In this document: one piece after another, positions 31,591 to 40,733 of the stretch
Layout of the letters: each line of letters starts with the position of its first letter
Numbering within the stretch: position 1 is the stretch's first letter
Source: an uncultured Prevotella sp.
GTDB taxonomy: Bacteria > Bacteroidota > Bacteroidia > Bacteroidales > Bacteroidaceae
Assembly: GCA_900550365.1 (NCBI GenBank)
Contig: URRR01000005.1
Location: 1 to 64,000, forward strand
Direction: 5' to 3'
Length of the DNA: 64,000 nt
Notes under the pieces: model-generated
What the model saw: the letters and a program-made list of their open reading frames with translations, nothing else
What the model was told of the DNA's origin: nothing
Database searches by the model: none
Made by a program: the position numbers and the translations under genes

Positions 31591-32035
31591 AAATCTGGCT
31601 CGCGTGTTCCTTCACCTTTATCTCTTTGGGCGTGATGACGCGCTCTATTACGCCTTCCTCGTTGATGATGAAGGTGGTGCGCATTGTGCCCATGTACGTG
31701 CGTCCGTACATTTTCTTCTCGCCCCATACGCCGAACTGCTCAACGAGCTGCTTCTCCGTATCGGCTATAAGGTGGAACGGCAGTTCGTTCTTGGCTATGA
31801 AACGCTGGTGCTTCTTCTCGTCGTCAATGCTCACGCCTACCACCTCATAGCCCTGCTTACGCAGCTCGGCATAATTGTCGCGCAGGTTGCAGGCCTCGGT
31901 AGTACAACCGGACGTAAGGTCCTTCGGGTAAAAATACAGCACGAGCTTCTTGCCCTTAAAGTCTTCCAGTCTTATCTCTTTGCCGTTCTCGTCACGTCCG
32001 AGAATGTCAGGCGCCTTGTCATTTACGTTCAGCAT
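31577..32035 (-). CDS. bcp: Thioredoxin-dependent peroxiredoxin, BCP type
   Basis: A 152-residue cytoplasmic peroxiredoxin (bacterioferritin comigratory protein/PrxQ) that reduces hydrogen peroxide and organic peroxides. The motif DLTSGCTTEAC contains the peroxidatic cysteine and, five residues later, the resolving cysteine of atypical 2-Cys enzymes. YFYPKDLTSG and GVSIDD are standard. The final SEK and stop are contributed by a GTGAARA repeat. It has a complete promoter. No promoter is seen before the next three genes on this strand (synthetase, regulator, kinase), so it may head their operon across a 201-base gap. Confidence 0.95.
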   Translation of the reverse strand: MLNVNDKAPDILGRDENGKEIRLEDFKGKKLVLYFYPKDLTSGCTTEACNLRDNYAELRKQGYEVVGVSIDDEKKHQRFIAKNELPFHLIADTEKQLVEQFGVWGEKKMYGRTYMGTMRTTFIINEEGVIERVITPKEIKVKEHASQILSEK

Positions 32036-32113
32036 ATCGTCTTAATGTTTTTTAAAAGTATGTATTTCTGTTTTGCAGCCCGCAGTGTCGGGCCGCATCT
32101 TGTCTTTGCGATA

Positions 32114-32145
32114 GCAAATATAGTGTAATTCGGGTTAAGTACAAA
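32114..32145 (-). promoter_or_regulatory. bcp promoter
   Basis: On the minus strand, TTTG (32145-32142), 19 bases, TATATTTGC (32122-32114). Confidence 0.75.
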
Positions 32146-32358
32146 ATAAAAACAGCTTAAAACCGACTTTTATTTTTATGCCTTGCCGTGCCTCGGTGGA
32201 TTACGGCTGAGGACATACGGCGCGGCAGGATGTAAGCACACTGGCGGCAAGACGTGGCAGAACGTCATAACGGTTTTGTACGGTTTCCTTGCCGTTCTAC
32301 ATTTTTATAACGCATGATGACGGTTCTTTAAAGCACAAAATGTCACCTTATGGTTTAC

Positions 32359-32505
32359 AAAACGCGGCCTTTTATCATGCTTTATGCCGCAAAACCCGCC
32401 CCGAAAGGCGGTCATCAGCCATGCCGGAGACGGCCTTCGGGCATGCAAAAGACCGTCAATGAGCCGCCGAAAGACCGTATTTTACATTCTCAACGGCCGT
32501 TTTTA
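32359..32505. repeat. 22-base-phased GGCCGTC array, seven words (copy 4)
   Basis: Words start at 32363 (CGCGGCC), 32385 (TGCCGCA, weak), 32407 (GGCGGTC), 32429 (GACGGCC), 32451 (GACCGTC), 32473 (GACCGTA) and 32495 (GGCCGTT): six consecutive 22-base intervals. The words are more diverged than in the other copies, but the phase is kept. Confidence 0.8.
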
Positions 32506-32783
32506 TTGCACACAAAGATTGTTTATGAATATATCATTCTGACCAAAAGGCACTTACGTTTGCACACGATTTTTCGCCGTATTTGCGCCCGACTTTCTTT
32601 TATTTTAAAACAACGGCCTTACAGGGCGTCAACGTAAATCAGAAAGAAAGCCGTCAAGGCGGTTGCCGTAGCATAATGTCACGGCAGCCGTCGGGCGTGT
32701 ACGGTCAGCCGGAAACAGGTGTTCCTTACTGCAAACAGTGATAAAATAATGAGCAAAAGCTCACTCTTGTAAATTAAAATGAC

Positions 32784-32792
32784 TAACTTTAC
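32784..32792 (+). promoter_or_regulatory. -7 promoter box, SGNH hydrolase
   Basis: TAACTTTAC, one base off the consensus, 20 bases before the ATG at 32813. Confidence 0.5.
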
Positions 32793-32812
32793 AGCCGCAA
32801 ACTAAAACTACT

Positions 32813-33688
32813 ATGAACAAGAGAACTTTACTTTTAACGGCGGCTCTCATGGCTTTCATGTTGCCGCAGGCCGCTGCAGGGCAGACCGCCGGCGACGGAT
32901 TTACCGTCAGCGCGCCCGTAATCAATCCCTCAACACAGACCTTTGCCCACCCGTGGGCAGGCAAGCGCGTAGGCTTCATAGGCGACTCGATGACCGACCC
33001 GAGGAACAACAGCAGCGACGTGCCTAAGAAATATTGGAACTATCTGCAGGAGTGGCTCGGACTGACGCCTTACGTCTACGGCATCAGCGGCCGCCAGTGG
33101 GACGACGTGCCGCGGCAGGCTAAGAAGCTGAAAGACGAGCACGGCGACGACGTTGACGCCATAACCGTGTTTATCGGTACAAATGACTTCAACGCAGGCG
33201 TACCCCTCGGCTGCTGGTATGACGAGATTACCGACACCGTGACGGCTGCCGTGCACGGTGCTAAGAAGGACTACGTGCGCCGGCGCCGCGTGTATTCAAT
33301 AGACAGCAACACGTTCCGTGGCCGCATAAACATCGCCATACAATATCTCAAGACGCTCTTCCCCGACAAGCAGATAGTGCTGCTTACGCCCATACACAGG
33401 GCAAGGGCTGAGTTTGGCGACACCAACATACAGCCCGACGAGAGCTGGCAGAACATCTGCGGAGAGTACTTCAGCGAATACGTCAGCGCCGTTAAGGAGG
33501 CCGGCAACGTGTGGGGCGTGCCCGTGATTGACCTTAACGCCGTGAGCGGACTTAACCCAATGGTCACCGCCCAGCAGCCTTACTTCCACGACGCGGCCAC
33601 CGACCTGCTGCATCCGGGTGACAGCGGACAGCGCCGCCTGGCTCTTACACTGTTCTATCAGCTTGCCGCATTGCCAATATTTAAGTGA
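32813..33688 (+). CDS. Secreted SGNH/GDSL hydrolase
   Basis: A 291-residue exported esterase-type enzyme of the SGNH superfamily, possibly removing acyl groups from polysaccharides. The signal peptide is residues 1-22. Block I is GFIGDSMTDP with nucleophile S59; block II glycine is in ISGRQ (91-94); block III is FIGTNDF; block V is DLLHPGDSG, with the catalytic Asp-His. The TGA stop codon lies in the first GTGAAAA word of the following repeat. The neighbours do not indicate a substrate. Confidence 0.9.
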   Translation: MNKRTLLLTAALMAFMLPQAAAGQTAGDGFTVSAPVINPSTQTFAHPWAGKRVGFIGDSMTDPRNNSSDVPKKYWNYLQEWLGLTPYVYGISGRQWDDVPRQAKKLKDEHGDDVDAITVFIGTNDFNAGVPLGCWYDEITDTVTAAVHGAKKDYVRRRRVYSIDSNTFRGRINIAIQYLKTLFPDKQIVLLTPIHRARAEFGDTNIQPDESWQNICGEYFSEYVSAVKEAGNVWGVPVIDLNAVSGLNPMVTAQQPYFHDAATDLLHPGDSGQRRLALTLFYQLAALPIFK

Positions 33689-33898
33689 AAAGGTAAAAGT
33701 GAAGAGTGAAGAATCCGATAGAGTGAAAAACTAAAAGTGAAGAGTGAAGAATCCATATCATTCTGAGTGAAAAGTTAAAAACGAAAAGTGAAGAATCCAA
33801 ATGAACTACAAAGCATATGGATTCTTCACTCTTCACTTTTAGTTTTTCACTCTATCGGATTCTTCACTTTTCACTTTTATTTTTTCACTTAAATCTCT
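33683..33898. repeat. GTGAARA heptad-word inverted repeat, 63-bp arms
   Basis: The arm 33696-33758 is complementary to 33815-33877 with a single mismatch in 63 bases; the loop is 56 bases. Further partly paired GTGAAAA/TTTTCAC words flank it. It begins at the SGNH stop codon and ends shortly before the promoter of the macroglobulin gene. Confidence 0.92.
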
Positions 33899-33914
33899 TT
33901 TCACTTAGAATATT

Positions 33915-33946
33915 TTTGCCGTCTTGTCTTTATTTTTTACCTTTGT
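33915..33946 (+). promoter_or_regulatory. Macroglobulin operon promoter
   Basis: TTTG (33915-33918), 19 bases, TACCTTTGT (33938-33946). Confidence 0.7.
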
Positions 33947-33960
33947 AAAACTATTGATGC

Positions 33961-33986
33961 CCTCGGCAGACCCGCATCTGCGGAGG
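33961..33986 (+). promoter_or_regulatory. Leader hairpin before macroglobulin gene
   Basis: CCTCGGCAGA (33961-33970) and TCTGCGGAGG (33977-33986) pair with one mismatch around a 6-base loop. It lies between promoter and start codon, so it is in the 5' leader. It could affect mRNA stability or translation; this is inferred. Confidence 0.5.
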
Positions 33987-34011
33987 GATAAGGTTGTTAA
34001 AACAAAGAATT

Positions 34012-37000
34012 ATGAAGAAGACTGTAATCACACTGCTATCAATTCTGTTTATTTTACCGAACGTTATGCTGGCAGACGGATATAAAGACCTGTGGAAAAA
34101 AGTTGACGACGCGGCCAAGAAAGACCTGCCCAAGACGCAGATTGAACACCTGCAGGCCATTATCAGCAAGGCCGAAGGTGAGAAAAACTACGGCCAGATG
34201 CTGAAGGCCGAGTGGCAGACAATGGAGACATGGGGCTTGATTTCGCCCGACTCGCTCGCTCCGCAGATGTCGAGGCTTGAGCGTAAGGCGGCGTCTTACG
34301 AAAAGACAGACCCCTCGTTGGCCGCCGTATGCTATGCCGCGCTGCACAAGACTGTCTCCAGCCGAGTGTGGCGCAGCCAGGGAGGAGACACTATCGCGGC
34401 ACGTTACGCCGCAAAGGCAATGGCTGATCCGGCTCTGCTCGCACGGAAGAAGGCGGGCGACTACACGCCGTTCACCGTGGAAGGACGCGACGCTGACCTC
34501 TTCGGCGGCGACCTGCTGAGCCTCGTGGGATATACCGTCGGCGGCTATAAGGCCATGCACGGTTATTATGCGACGACATCCAACCGCACCGCCACGCTGC
34601 TTACGGCGCTCGACATGGTAAAGGCTGACGCGCAGAAGACGGGCGACATACGTGTATATAACAGGAATTCGTGTTACCTTGCGTCGCTCGACTCGCTCGC
34701 ACGGCTCTACTCTGACTTGCCTGCGTGCGCCGAGGTGGCTATCGCGAGGTATGACATAATGCAGGGAGTAACTGACATTACCGCACAGGAGAAATACAGT
34801 TACCTCACTGATGCCGTCAACCGCTGGGGCTCATGGCGGCGTATCGGCGGGCTGCAGAACTGCATAAAGAACCTGACATGCCCTTACTTCAACGCCACAA
34901 CGGAGCGTTCGGTAGTGTTGCCGGGCCATGACTTCACCGTGAAATACGACGTGCGCAACGTCAAGGAGCTGCGCCTTACCCTCACAAGGCTCAACGCCAC
35001 GGGTGCTGACGAGCTGAGCGTGAGCAGCGATAAGGAATATAATAAGGTGAAGGCGCTTAAGGTCAGCGGTTCTGCCGTTACCCTGAAAAAGGCTTTCACG
35101 TCACTGCCCGAATATGAGGTGGTGAGCGATTCGTTCACGGTCAAAGGCCTTCCCGTGGGCGTTTACCTTGCGGAGATGGAGACAGACAACAAGGATGTGT
35201 CGCCCGGCCGTGGCATCATGTACGTTACCGACATGTTTACCGTGCATCAGGAACTGCCCGGCGACAGGCTGCGCATTGCCGTGCTGAGCGGTGATACGGG
35301 GCAGCCCGTACCGGGAGCGAAGCTCTACATCCGCTTCAGGGACGACAAGACACAGACCGTAACGTGCGGCATTGACGGCGAGACGGAGCTTGCCCTCGGA
35401 AAAAACAACATCGACGAGGTGCGCGCCTACACCGAAAAGGACAACGCCGCACCGTTTACAAACTATTACAACAACTTCAGTTATACTGAAAACTCATACA
35501 ACCGCGACGTCGCCACGCTGTTTACCGACCGCAAAATCTACCGCCCCGGGCAGACGGTTCACGTAGCTTTAGTGCTGCGCCACATAGAGAAGCTGGAGCA
35601 GAAAGCCGTTTCAGGCCGCACGGTAAAGCTGACTTTGAAGGACGCCAACTTCAAGACGGTGGCCGAGAAAGACGTTGTTACTGACGAGTTCGGCACGGCT
35701 TCGGCTGACTTCGCGCTGCCCTCCGGCGGACTTACAGGCACTTTCTCTTTGCGCACGGAGACGTCTTTGGGCGGCGCGGTTAGCATCCGTGTAGAGGAGT
35801 ACAAGCGTCCGACGTTCACCGTAGAGTTTGATGACGTCAAGGAAAAGTATGAGAACAGTGACACCGTTACCGTGACCGGACGTGCCAAGACATACGCCGG
35901 CGTGCCCGTACAGGGCGCGAAGGTGAAGTACACCGTGCGCCGCCGTCAGGCTCTGTGGTGGCGCTTCAGCTACTTCGGAACATACATCAACGAGGCAGAC
36001 AACAGCATTCTTGCACAGGGCGAGGCCGTTACCGACGGTTCGGGAGAGTTCAAGGTGAACGTTCCGATGCAGCTTCCCGTGTGGGAAGAAAGCTGCGGAG
36101 TGAGTGAGAATGACTATTACCGCATAGCCCGTTTCTACAACATCATCACCGAAGCAGACGTTACCGACGTTGCCGGAGAGACGCATGAGGGCGAGCTGTC
36201 GCTGCCCCTTGGCAGCAGGCCGACGGCCTTCAGTTGCGACGTTCCCGACAAAACACTGCGCGACAGCCTCCAGACAATCACCTTTACGCTGAAGAACTCG
36301 GCCGGAAACGAGATTGACGGCGACGTAACCTACACCGTGAGCGGCATCAGCGGAACGTTTACAGCCAAGGCGAACACGCCGTTCAAGCCTGAATGGAACA
36401 CTGAAACACTGCTAAAGTCGGGTAAACATACGATAAAGGCGGTGTGCGGAAATGATACCATAAGCCGTGACTTCGTAGTGTTCAGCTATGAAGACAACGT
36501 GCCGTGCGTTGACACTCCCGACTGGTTTTATATCTCCGGCAACACATTTCCGCGTGACGGCAGCCCCGTCTACATGCAGTTCGGCTCGTCAGACGCAGAC
36601 GTTCACGTGCTCTATACTGTCGTTTCGGGCAACAAGTTGCTGAAGAGCGGCACACTGGAGCTTGGCAACGCCGTGAAGACTTACCGCCTGGCGTACAAGG
36701 ACGAATATGGTCAGGGCATTAGAATAAACCTCATCTGGGTGAAGGACGGCAAGGCTTACACCCACAATGTTACCGTGCAGAAGCCTCTGCCGGACAAGCG
36801 ACTGATACTGAAATGGGGCACCTTCCGCGACCGTCTGACACCGGGACAGCAGGAAGAATGGTCTCTTGACATAACACGTCCTGACGGAACGCCGGCCAAT
36901 GCACAGCTTCTCGCCACGATGTATGACGCCTCGCTCGACCAGCTAACGCCCTTCTCGTGGTATTTCAACTCCATGATGAGCGTCAGTCTGCCGTGGGCAA

Positions 37001-39612
37001 GCTGGCGTACGGCCAACATTTATTCGGCAGATTTCTACAGCCGTATGTCTCAGAAACTGGCAACGGTAAGTCCGCTTGACTTCGGTAGCATCATGACAGG
37101 AAGCGGACGGCTGATAGTTTCGTCAGAAGAACTTGCGACAAACGTGTTCGGAAGCAGCACAGGCCGTTATCTTACGGGAGCCGTTCAGGGCGTTATGGTG
37201 CGCGGAGTGGCGCCCATGATGCGTAAGAATGCACAAGAGGGAACTTCAGATATGCAGTTTAAGGTTTCCGCGGATGCCGCCTTGAGCGAGACGGTTGTTG
37301 CCGGAAGTGGTGACATGGCGACTCAGACGGAAGATGAGACAACGGTAACTGAGCCTTCTGTTCCGCTCCGTGAAAACCTTAACGAGACGGCTTTCTTCTA
37401 TCCGGCGCTTGTTACCAACACCGCTGACGGCAGCGTCTCGGTTAAGTTTACGTTGCCGGAGAGCGTCACTACATGGCGCTTCATGGGCTTCGCTCACGAC
37501 AAGGAGATGAACTACGGACAGATAGAGGGCAAGGCTGTTGCCGCAAAGACCGTAATGATACAACCCAATATGCCGCGCTTTGTGCGTGTAGGTGACCGTG
37601 CGGTTATCTCCGCACGCATCTTCAACACTGCCGGAAAGGCTGTCAGCGGAACGGCGATAATGCAGCTCGTTGACCCCGAAACGGAGAAGGTTGTGCTTGA
37701 GACCAAACAGAAATTCGAGGTCGCAGCCGACTCAACGGGTGCGGTATCGTTCAACTACCGTCCTACTTCCAACTATTCATTGCTTGTCTGCCGCGTCTTT
37801 GCCGAGGGCAAAGACTTCAGCGACGGAGAACAACATTACCTGCCGGTGCTCTCTGACGAAGAGCTGGTTACGACTACCGTGCCCTTCACTCAGCATGAGC
37901 CGGGCGTAAAGACGATTGACCTGAGACCGCTGTTCCCCGAGAACGGACGCGACAACAAGCTCACCGTAGAGTACACCAACAACCCTGCATGGCTCGTGAT
38001 ACAGGCCTTACCTTATATAAATAATGCCCGTGAGGACAACGCCATAAGCCTTGCCACCGCTTACTATGCCAACAGCATAAGCGCATACATCATGAAACAG
38101 TCGCCGAGAATTAAGACCGTGTTTGACCAGTGGAAGCGTGAGGCAGGTCAGGAGAGTCTGATGAGCAGTCTTGAAAAGAATCAGGAACTGAAGAACATGG
38201 TGCTTGACGAGACGCCTTGGGTGGCCGACGCCGACACGGAAAGCGACCAGAAACAGATGCTTGCGAACTATTTTGACGAGTCAACGCTTGCCAACAACCT
38301 CTCAACCAACCTTGAGAAGCTGCGCAAACTGCAAAGCACGGCCGACGGTTCGTGGTGCTGGTGGCCCGGAATGCGTTATGGTTCGCCCTCTCTGACGGCA
38401 GCAATCACCGAGACACTGGTACGCCTCAACAGAATGACAGGTAACCAGTCGGACACCAAGAGCATGATAGACAAGGCCATGACGTTCCTCGGCAACACCG
38501 TAATAAAGGAATATGAGAAGGCGAAAGAGGCCGAGAAGAAGAATCAGCCGGTATATATCAACGTTGACAATGCCGTGCATTACCTTTACATCTGCGCCGT
38601 CGGTGACCGCAAACTGACATCGAAAGAAAGCGAGGCGGCTGACTATCTGCTTGAAAATATTAAGAAACGGAACACCAGTCTCAACCTTTATTACAAGGCA
38701 CTCATGGCCGTTGTACTGGCCGATAAGGGCGACATGCAGCTTGCACGGCAGTATGTGCAGAGCCTTGACGAGTACTCCGTGGCGACAGAAGAAATGGGAC
38801 GATACTATGATTCGCCACGGACCGGCTACAGCTGGTTTGACTACGGCATCCCAACTCAGGTCGCGGCGATTGAGGCAATGACGCTTGTTGACGCGCAAGG
38901 CTACGCCAAGACCATGGACGAAATGAAGCGTTGGTTGCTCCAACAGAAGCGTGTGCAGGGCTGGTCGACGCCCTTCAACAACGTTAACGCAGTCTATGCG
39001 TTCCTCAACGGCAACACTTCCGTACTCGAAAGCAAGGCCGAGACAGTGCTCGCTGTTGACGGAAAGCGGCTCAAGATGCCTGAGGCTACCGCCGGATTAG
39101 GCTATGTCAAGACCTCGACAACGCCCGACAAGGCAAGCACATTCACTGCAACGAAAACGTCAGAAGGTACGTCTTGGGGCGCTGTTTATGCCCAGTCACT
39201 GCAGAAAACGTCATCTGTCGAGGCCTCATCTGCCGGCATGAGCGTTACAAGAGAACTCCTTACGGCCGACGGTAAGCCCGTAACGGCACTGAAAGTGGGC
39301 GACAAAGTGACGGTGCGTATCACCATACGGGCCGACCGCGACTATGATTACGTGCAGGTAAACGACAAACGTGCCGCCTGCATGGAGCCTGTTACGCAGC
39401 TCAGCGGATACCGCATGGGCTACTACTGTACACCGAAAGACAACGCGACAAATTATTACTTTGACCGTATGAGCAAAGGTTCGCACGTCATTGAGACCGA
39501 ATATTACGTTGACCGTGCCGGTCTGTATGAAACCGGAACATGTACCGTGCAGTGTGCTTATGCACCTGAATACTCTGCACGCACGGCTTCGGTAACGCTT
39601 GAAGTCAGGTAA
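34012..39612 (+). CDS. Alpha-2-macroglobulin family protein, no thioester motif
   Basis: A very large (1866-residue) exported protein of the bacterial alpha-2-macroglobulin family, thought to trap proteases or guard the periplasm. It has a signal peptide (residues 1-20). An N-terminal helical region leads to MG domains, with the MG2 signature DRKIYRPGQTVHVALVL near residue 505. The A2M domain (about 1115-1205) contains TTWRFMGFAHDKEM. The helical thioester-domain region follows, but where active members have CxEQ this protein has NNAREDNAISLA near 1336, so no thioester can form. Start at ATG 34012 gives a clean signal peptide. The DUF1573 gene follows by 19 bases. Confidence 0.93.
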   Translation: MKKTVITLLSILFILPNVMLADGYKDLWKKVDDAAKKDLPKTQIEHLQAIISKAEGEKNYGQMLKAEWQTMETWGLISPDSLAPQMSRLERKAASYEKTDPSLAAVCYAALHKTVSSRVWRSQGGDTIAARYAAKAMADPALLARKKAGDYTPFTVEGRDADLFGGDLLSLVGYTVGGYKAMHGYYATTSNRTATLLTALDMVKADAQKTGDIRVYNRNSCYLASLDSLARLYSDLPACAEVAIARYDIMQGVTDITAQEKYSYLTDAVNRWGSWRRIGGLQNCIKNLTCPYFNATTERSVVLPGHDFTVKYDVRNVKELRLTLTRLNATGADELSVSSDKEYNKVKALKVSGSAVTLKKAFTSLPEYEVVSDSFTVKGLPVGVYLAEMETDNKDVSPGRGIMYVTDMFTVHQELPGDRLRIAVLSGDTGQPVPGAKLYIRFRDDKTQTVTCGIDGETELALGKNNIDEVRAYTEKDNAAPFTNYYNNFSYTENSYNRDVATLFTDRKIYRPGQTVHVALVLRHIEKLEQKAVSGRTVKLTLKDANFKTVAEKDVVTDEFGTASADFALPSGGLTGTFSLRTETSLGGAVSIRVEEYKRPTFTVEFDDVKEKYENSDTVTVTGRAKTYAGVPVQGAKVKYTVRRRQALWWRFSYFGTYINEADNSILAQGEAVTDGSGEFKVNVPMQLPVWEESCGVSENDYYRIARFYNIITEADVTDVAGETHEGELSLPLGSRPTAFSCDVPDKTLRDSLQTITFTLKNSAGNEIDGDVTYTVSGISGTFTAKANTPFKPEWNTETLLKSGKHTIKAVCGNDTISRDFVVFSYEDNVPCVDTPDWFYISGNTFPRDGSPVYMQFGSSDADVHVLYTVVSGNKLLKSGTLELGNAVKTYRLAYKDEYGQGIRINLIWVKDGKAYTHNVTVQKPLPDKRLILKWGTFRDRLTPGQQEEWSLDITRPDGTPANAQLLATMYDASLDQLTPFSWYFNSMMSVSLPWASWRTANIYSADFYSRMSQKLATVSPLDFGSIMTGSGRLIVSSEELATNVFGSSTGRYLTGAVQGVMVRGVAPMMRKNAQEGTSDMQFKVSADAALSETVVAGSGDMATQTEDETTVTEPSVPLRENLNETAFFYPALVTNTADGSVSVKFTLPESVTTWRFMGFAHDKEMNYGQIEGKAVAAKTVMIQPNMPRFVRVGDRAVISARIFNTAGKAVSGTAIMQLVDPETEKVVLETKQKFEVAADSTGAVSFNYRPTSNYSLLVCRVFAEGKDFSDGEQHYLPVLSDEELVTTTVPFTQHEPGVKTIDLRPLFPENGRDNKLTVEYTNNPAWLVIQALPYINNAREDNAISLATAYYANSISAYIMKQSPRIKTVFDQWKREAGQESLMSSLEKNQELKNMVLDETPWVADADTESDQKQMLANYFDESTLANNLSTNLEKLRKLQSTADGSWCWWPGMRYGSPSLTAAITETLVRLNRMTGNQSDTKSMIDKAMTFLGNTVIKEYEKAKEAEKKNQPVYINVDNAVHYLYICAVGDRKLTSKESEAADYLLENIKKRNTSLNLYYKALMAVVLADKGDMQLARQYVQSLDEYSVATEEMGRYYDSPRTGYSWFDYGIPTQVAAIEAMTLVDAQGYAKTMDEMKRWLLQQKRVQGWSTPFNNVNAVYAFLNGNTSVLESKAETVLAVDGKRLKMPEATAGLGYVKTSTTPDKASTFTATKTSEGTSWGAVYAQSLQKTSSVEASSAGMSVTRELLTADGKPVTALKVGDKVTVRITIRADRDYDYVQVNDKRAACMEPVTQLSGYRMGYYCTPKDNATNYYFDRMSKGSHVIETEYYVDRAGLYETGTCTVQCAYAPEYSARTASVTLEVR

Positions 39613-39631
39613 ACAAGAAGTAAACAGAATT

Positions 39632-40693
39632 ATGAACAAAACATCGATATTTACAATTTTGCTTGCGGCATCGGCCCTGTCAGCGTCAGCACAGCGCATA
39701 ACGGCGAAGCATGAGGTGATAGACTGCGGCAACGTACTTTACGAACAGCCAGTCACGGCGAAGTTCGAGCTGACCAATAAGGGCAGCGACCTCGTCATTG
39801 ATACCGTCCGGACAAGCTGCGGATGCGCCGTGGCGACATATCCGAAGGGCGTTATCAACAAAGGCAACAACTTCGTTATAGAGCTTACTTTTGATGCCCG
39901 TCAGCTCGGACATTTCTATAAAGAGGCGGCGATTTACAGCAATGCGTCAGACAAACCGTTTTATCTTACGATGCGCGGAGTGGTTGTCGACAAGATAACT
40001 GACTTCTCGGGAGTATATGATTTTACGCTCGGCAACCTGCGTGCAGAGAAAAACGACATAGAGTTTGACGACGTAAACCTCGGCGAGATGCCGTCGCAGA
40101 ACATCCACATTGTCAACAGCGGCACCGAGAGTGTAAGCCCGGTGGTGATGCATCTGCCTAATTATCTTACGGCGTCAGTGTCGCCCACGACGATAGCTCC
40201 CGGTCACGGAGGCGTTGTAACGATAACGCTTAACTCAAACAAGCTGCGCAGTTACGGTCTTACCCAGTCCTCAGTTTACCTCGGTATGTATCCCGGCGAC
40301 AAGGTAAGTGACGACAAGGAAATTACAATATCAGCCGTGTTGCTGCCTGAGTTCCGCAATATGTCTGAGACGCAACTGGCCAACGCGCCCGTCATGAAGC
40401 TCTCAACAGAGACTCTCGAGCTTGGAACGTTCGGCGATAAGGACGACCTCAGCGGCACAATAATTATAGAGAACCAGGGCCGCAGCCGACTGAACATCAG
40501 TTCGATGCAGATGTTCACCACGGGACTTAAGGTGCGTCTGAACAAGTCAAGGCTTGACCCGGGCGAGTCAGCAAAGCTGAAAATCACCGCCTACAAGAAG
40601 CAACTGAAGAACGCGAGGAGCAAACCGCGCGTGCTGATGATAACCAACGACCCCAACAAATCAAAGGTCGTGATACATGTAAACGTAAAATAA
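39632..40693 (+). CDS. DUF1573 domain-containing exported protein
   Basis: A 353-residue protein with a signal peptide ending SASAQ (residue about 21). The first DUF1573 domain (about 25-125) has the family motif TSCGCAVATYPKG after FELTNKGSDLVI; at least one more similar beta-sandwich domain follows (IHIVNSGTES, then IIIENQGRSRLNI). The fold is immunoglobulin/ASPM-like and is common in exported Bacteroidota proteins of unknown role. It lies 19 bases after the macroglobulin gene and is probably co-transcribed, perhaps acting with it in the periplasm or outer membrane. An in-frame ATG at 39599 lies inside the preceding gene and is rejected. Confidence 0.88.
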   Translation: MNKTSIFTILLAASALSASAQRITAKHEVIDCGNVLYEQPVTAKFELTNKGSDLVIDTVRTSCGCAVATYPKGVINKGNNFVIELTFDARQLGHFYKEAAIYSNASDKPFYLTMRGVVVDKITDFSGVYDFTLGNLRAEKNDIEFDDVNLGEMPSQNIHIVNSGTESVSPVVMHLPNYLTASVSPTTIAPGHGGVVTITLNSNKLRSYGLTQSSVYLGMYPGDKVSDDKEITISAVLLPEFRNMSETQLANAPVMKLSTETLELGTFGDKDDLSGTIIIENQGRSRLNISSMQMFTTGLKVRLNKSRLDPGESAKLKITAYKKQLKNARSKPRVLMITNDPNKSKVVIHVNVK

Positions 40694-40733
40694 CCGGCAA
40701 GCCGGTTACCTAACATCCTTAACAACAGACATT

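Larger units (their letters stand above)
32036..32812. other. 777-base intergenic region between divergent genes
   Basis: Holds the bcp promoter (32114-32145), a seven-word 22-base-phased array (32363-32501) and, near the right end, the SGNH-hydrolase promoter. A TACGTTTGC at 32555-32563 on the plus strand is an exact -7 match without a good -33 element and could start a small RNA or a long leader. The open frames here are not convincing as genes. Confidence 0.55.

Noticed and set aside
32350..32637. 95-residue plus-strand frame
   Set aside because: It reads through the 22-base-phased array and has no recognisable domain or ribosome-binding context.
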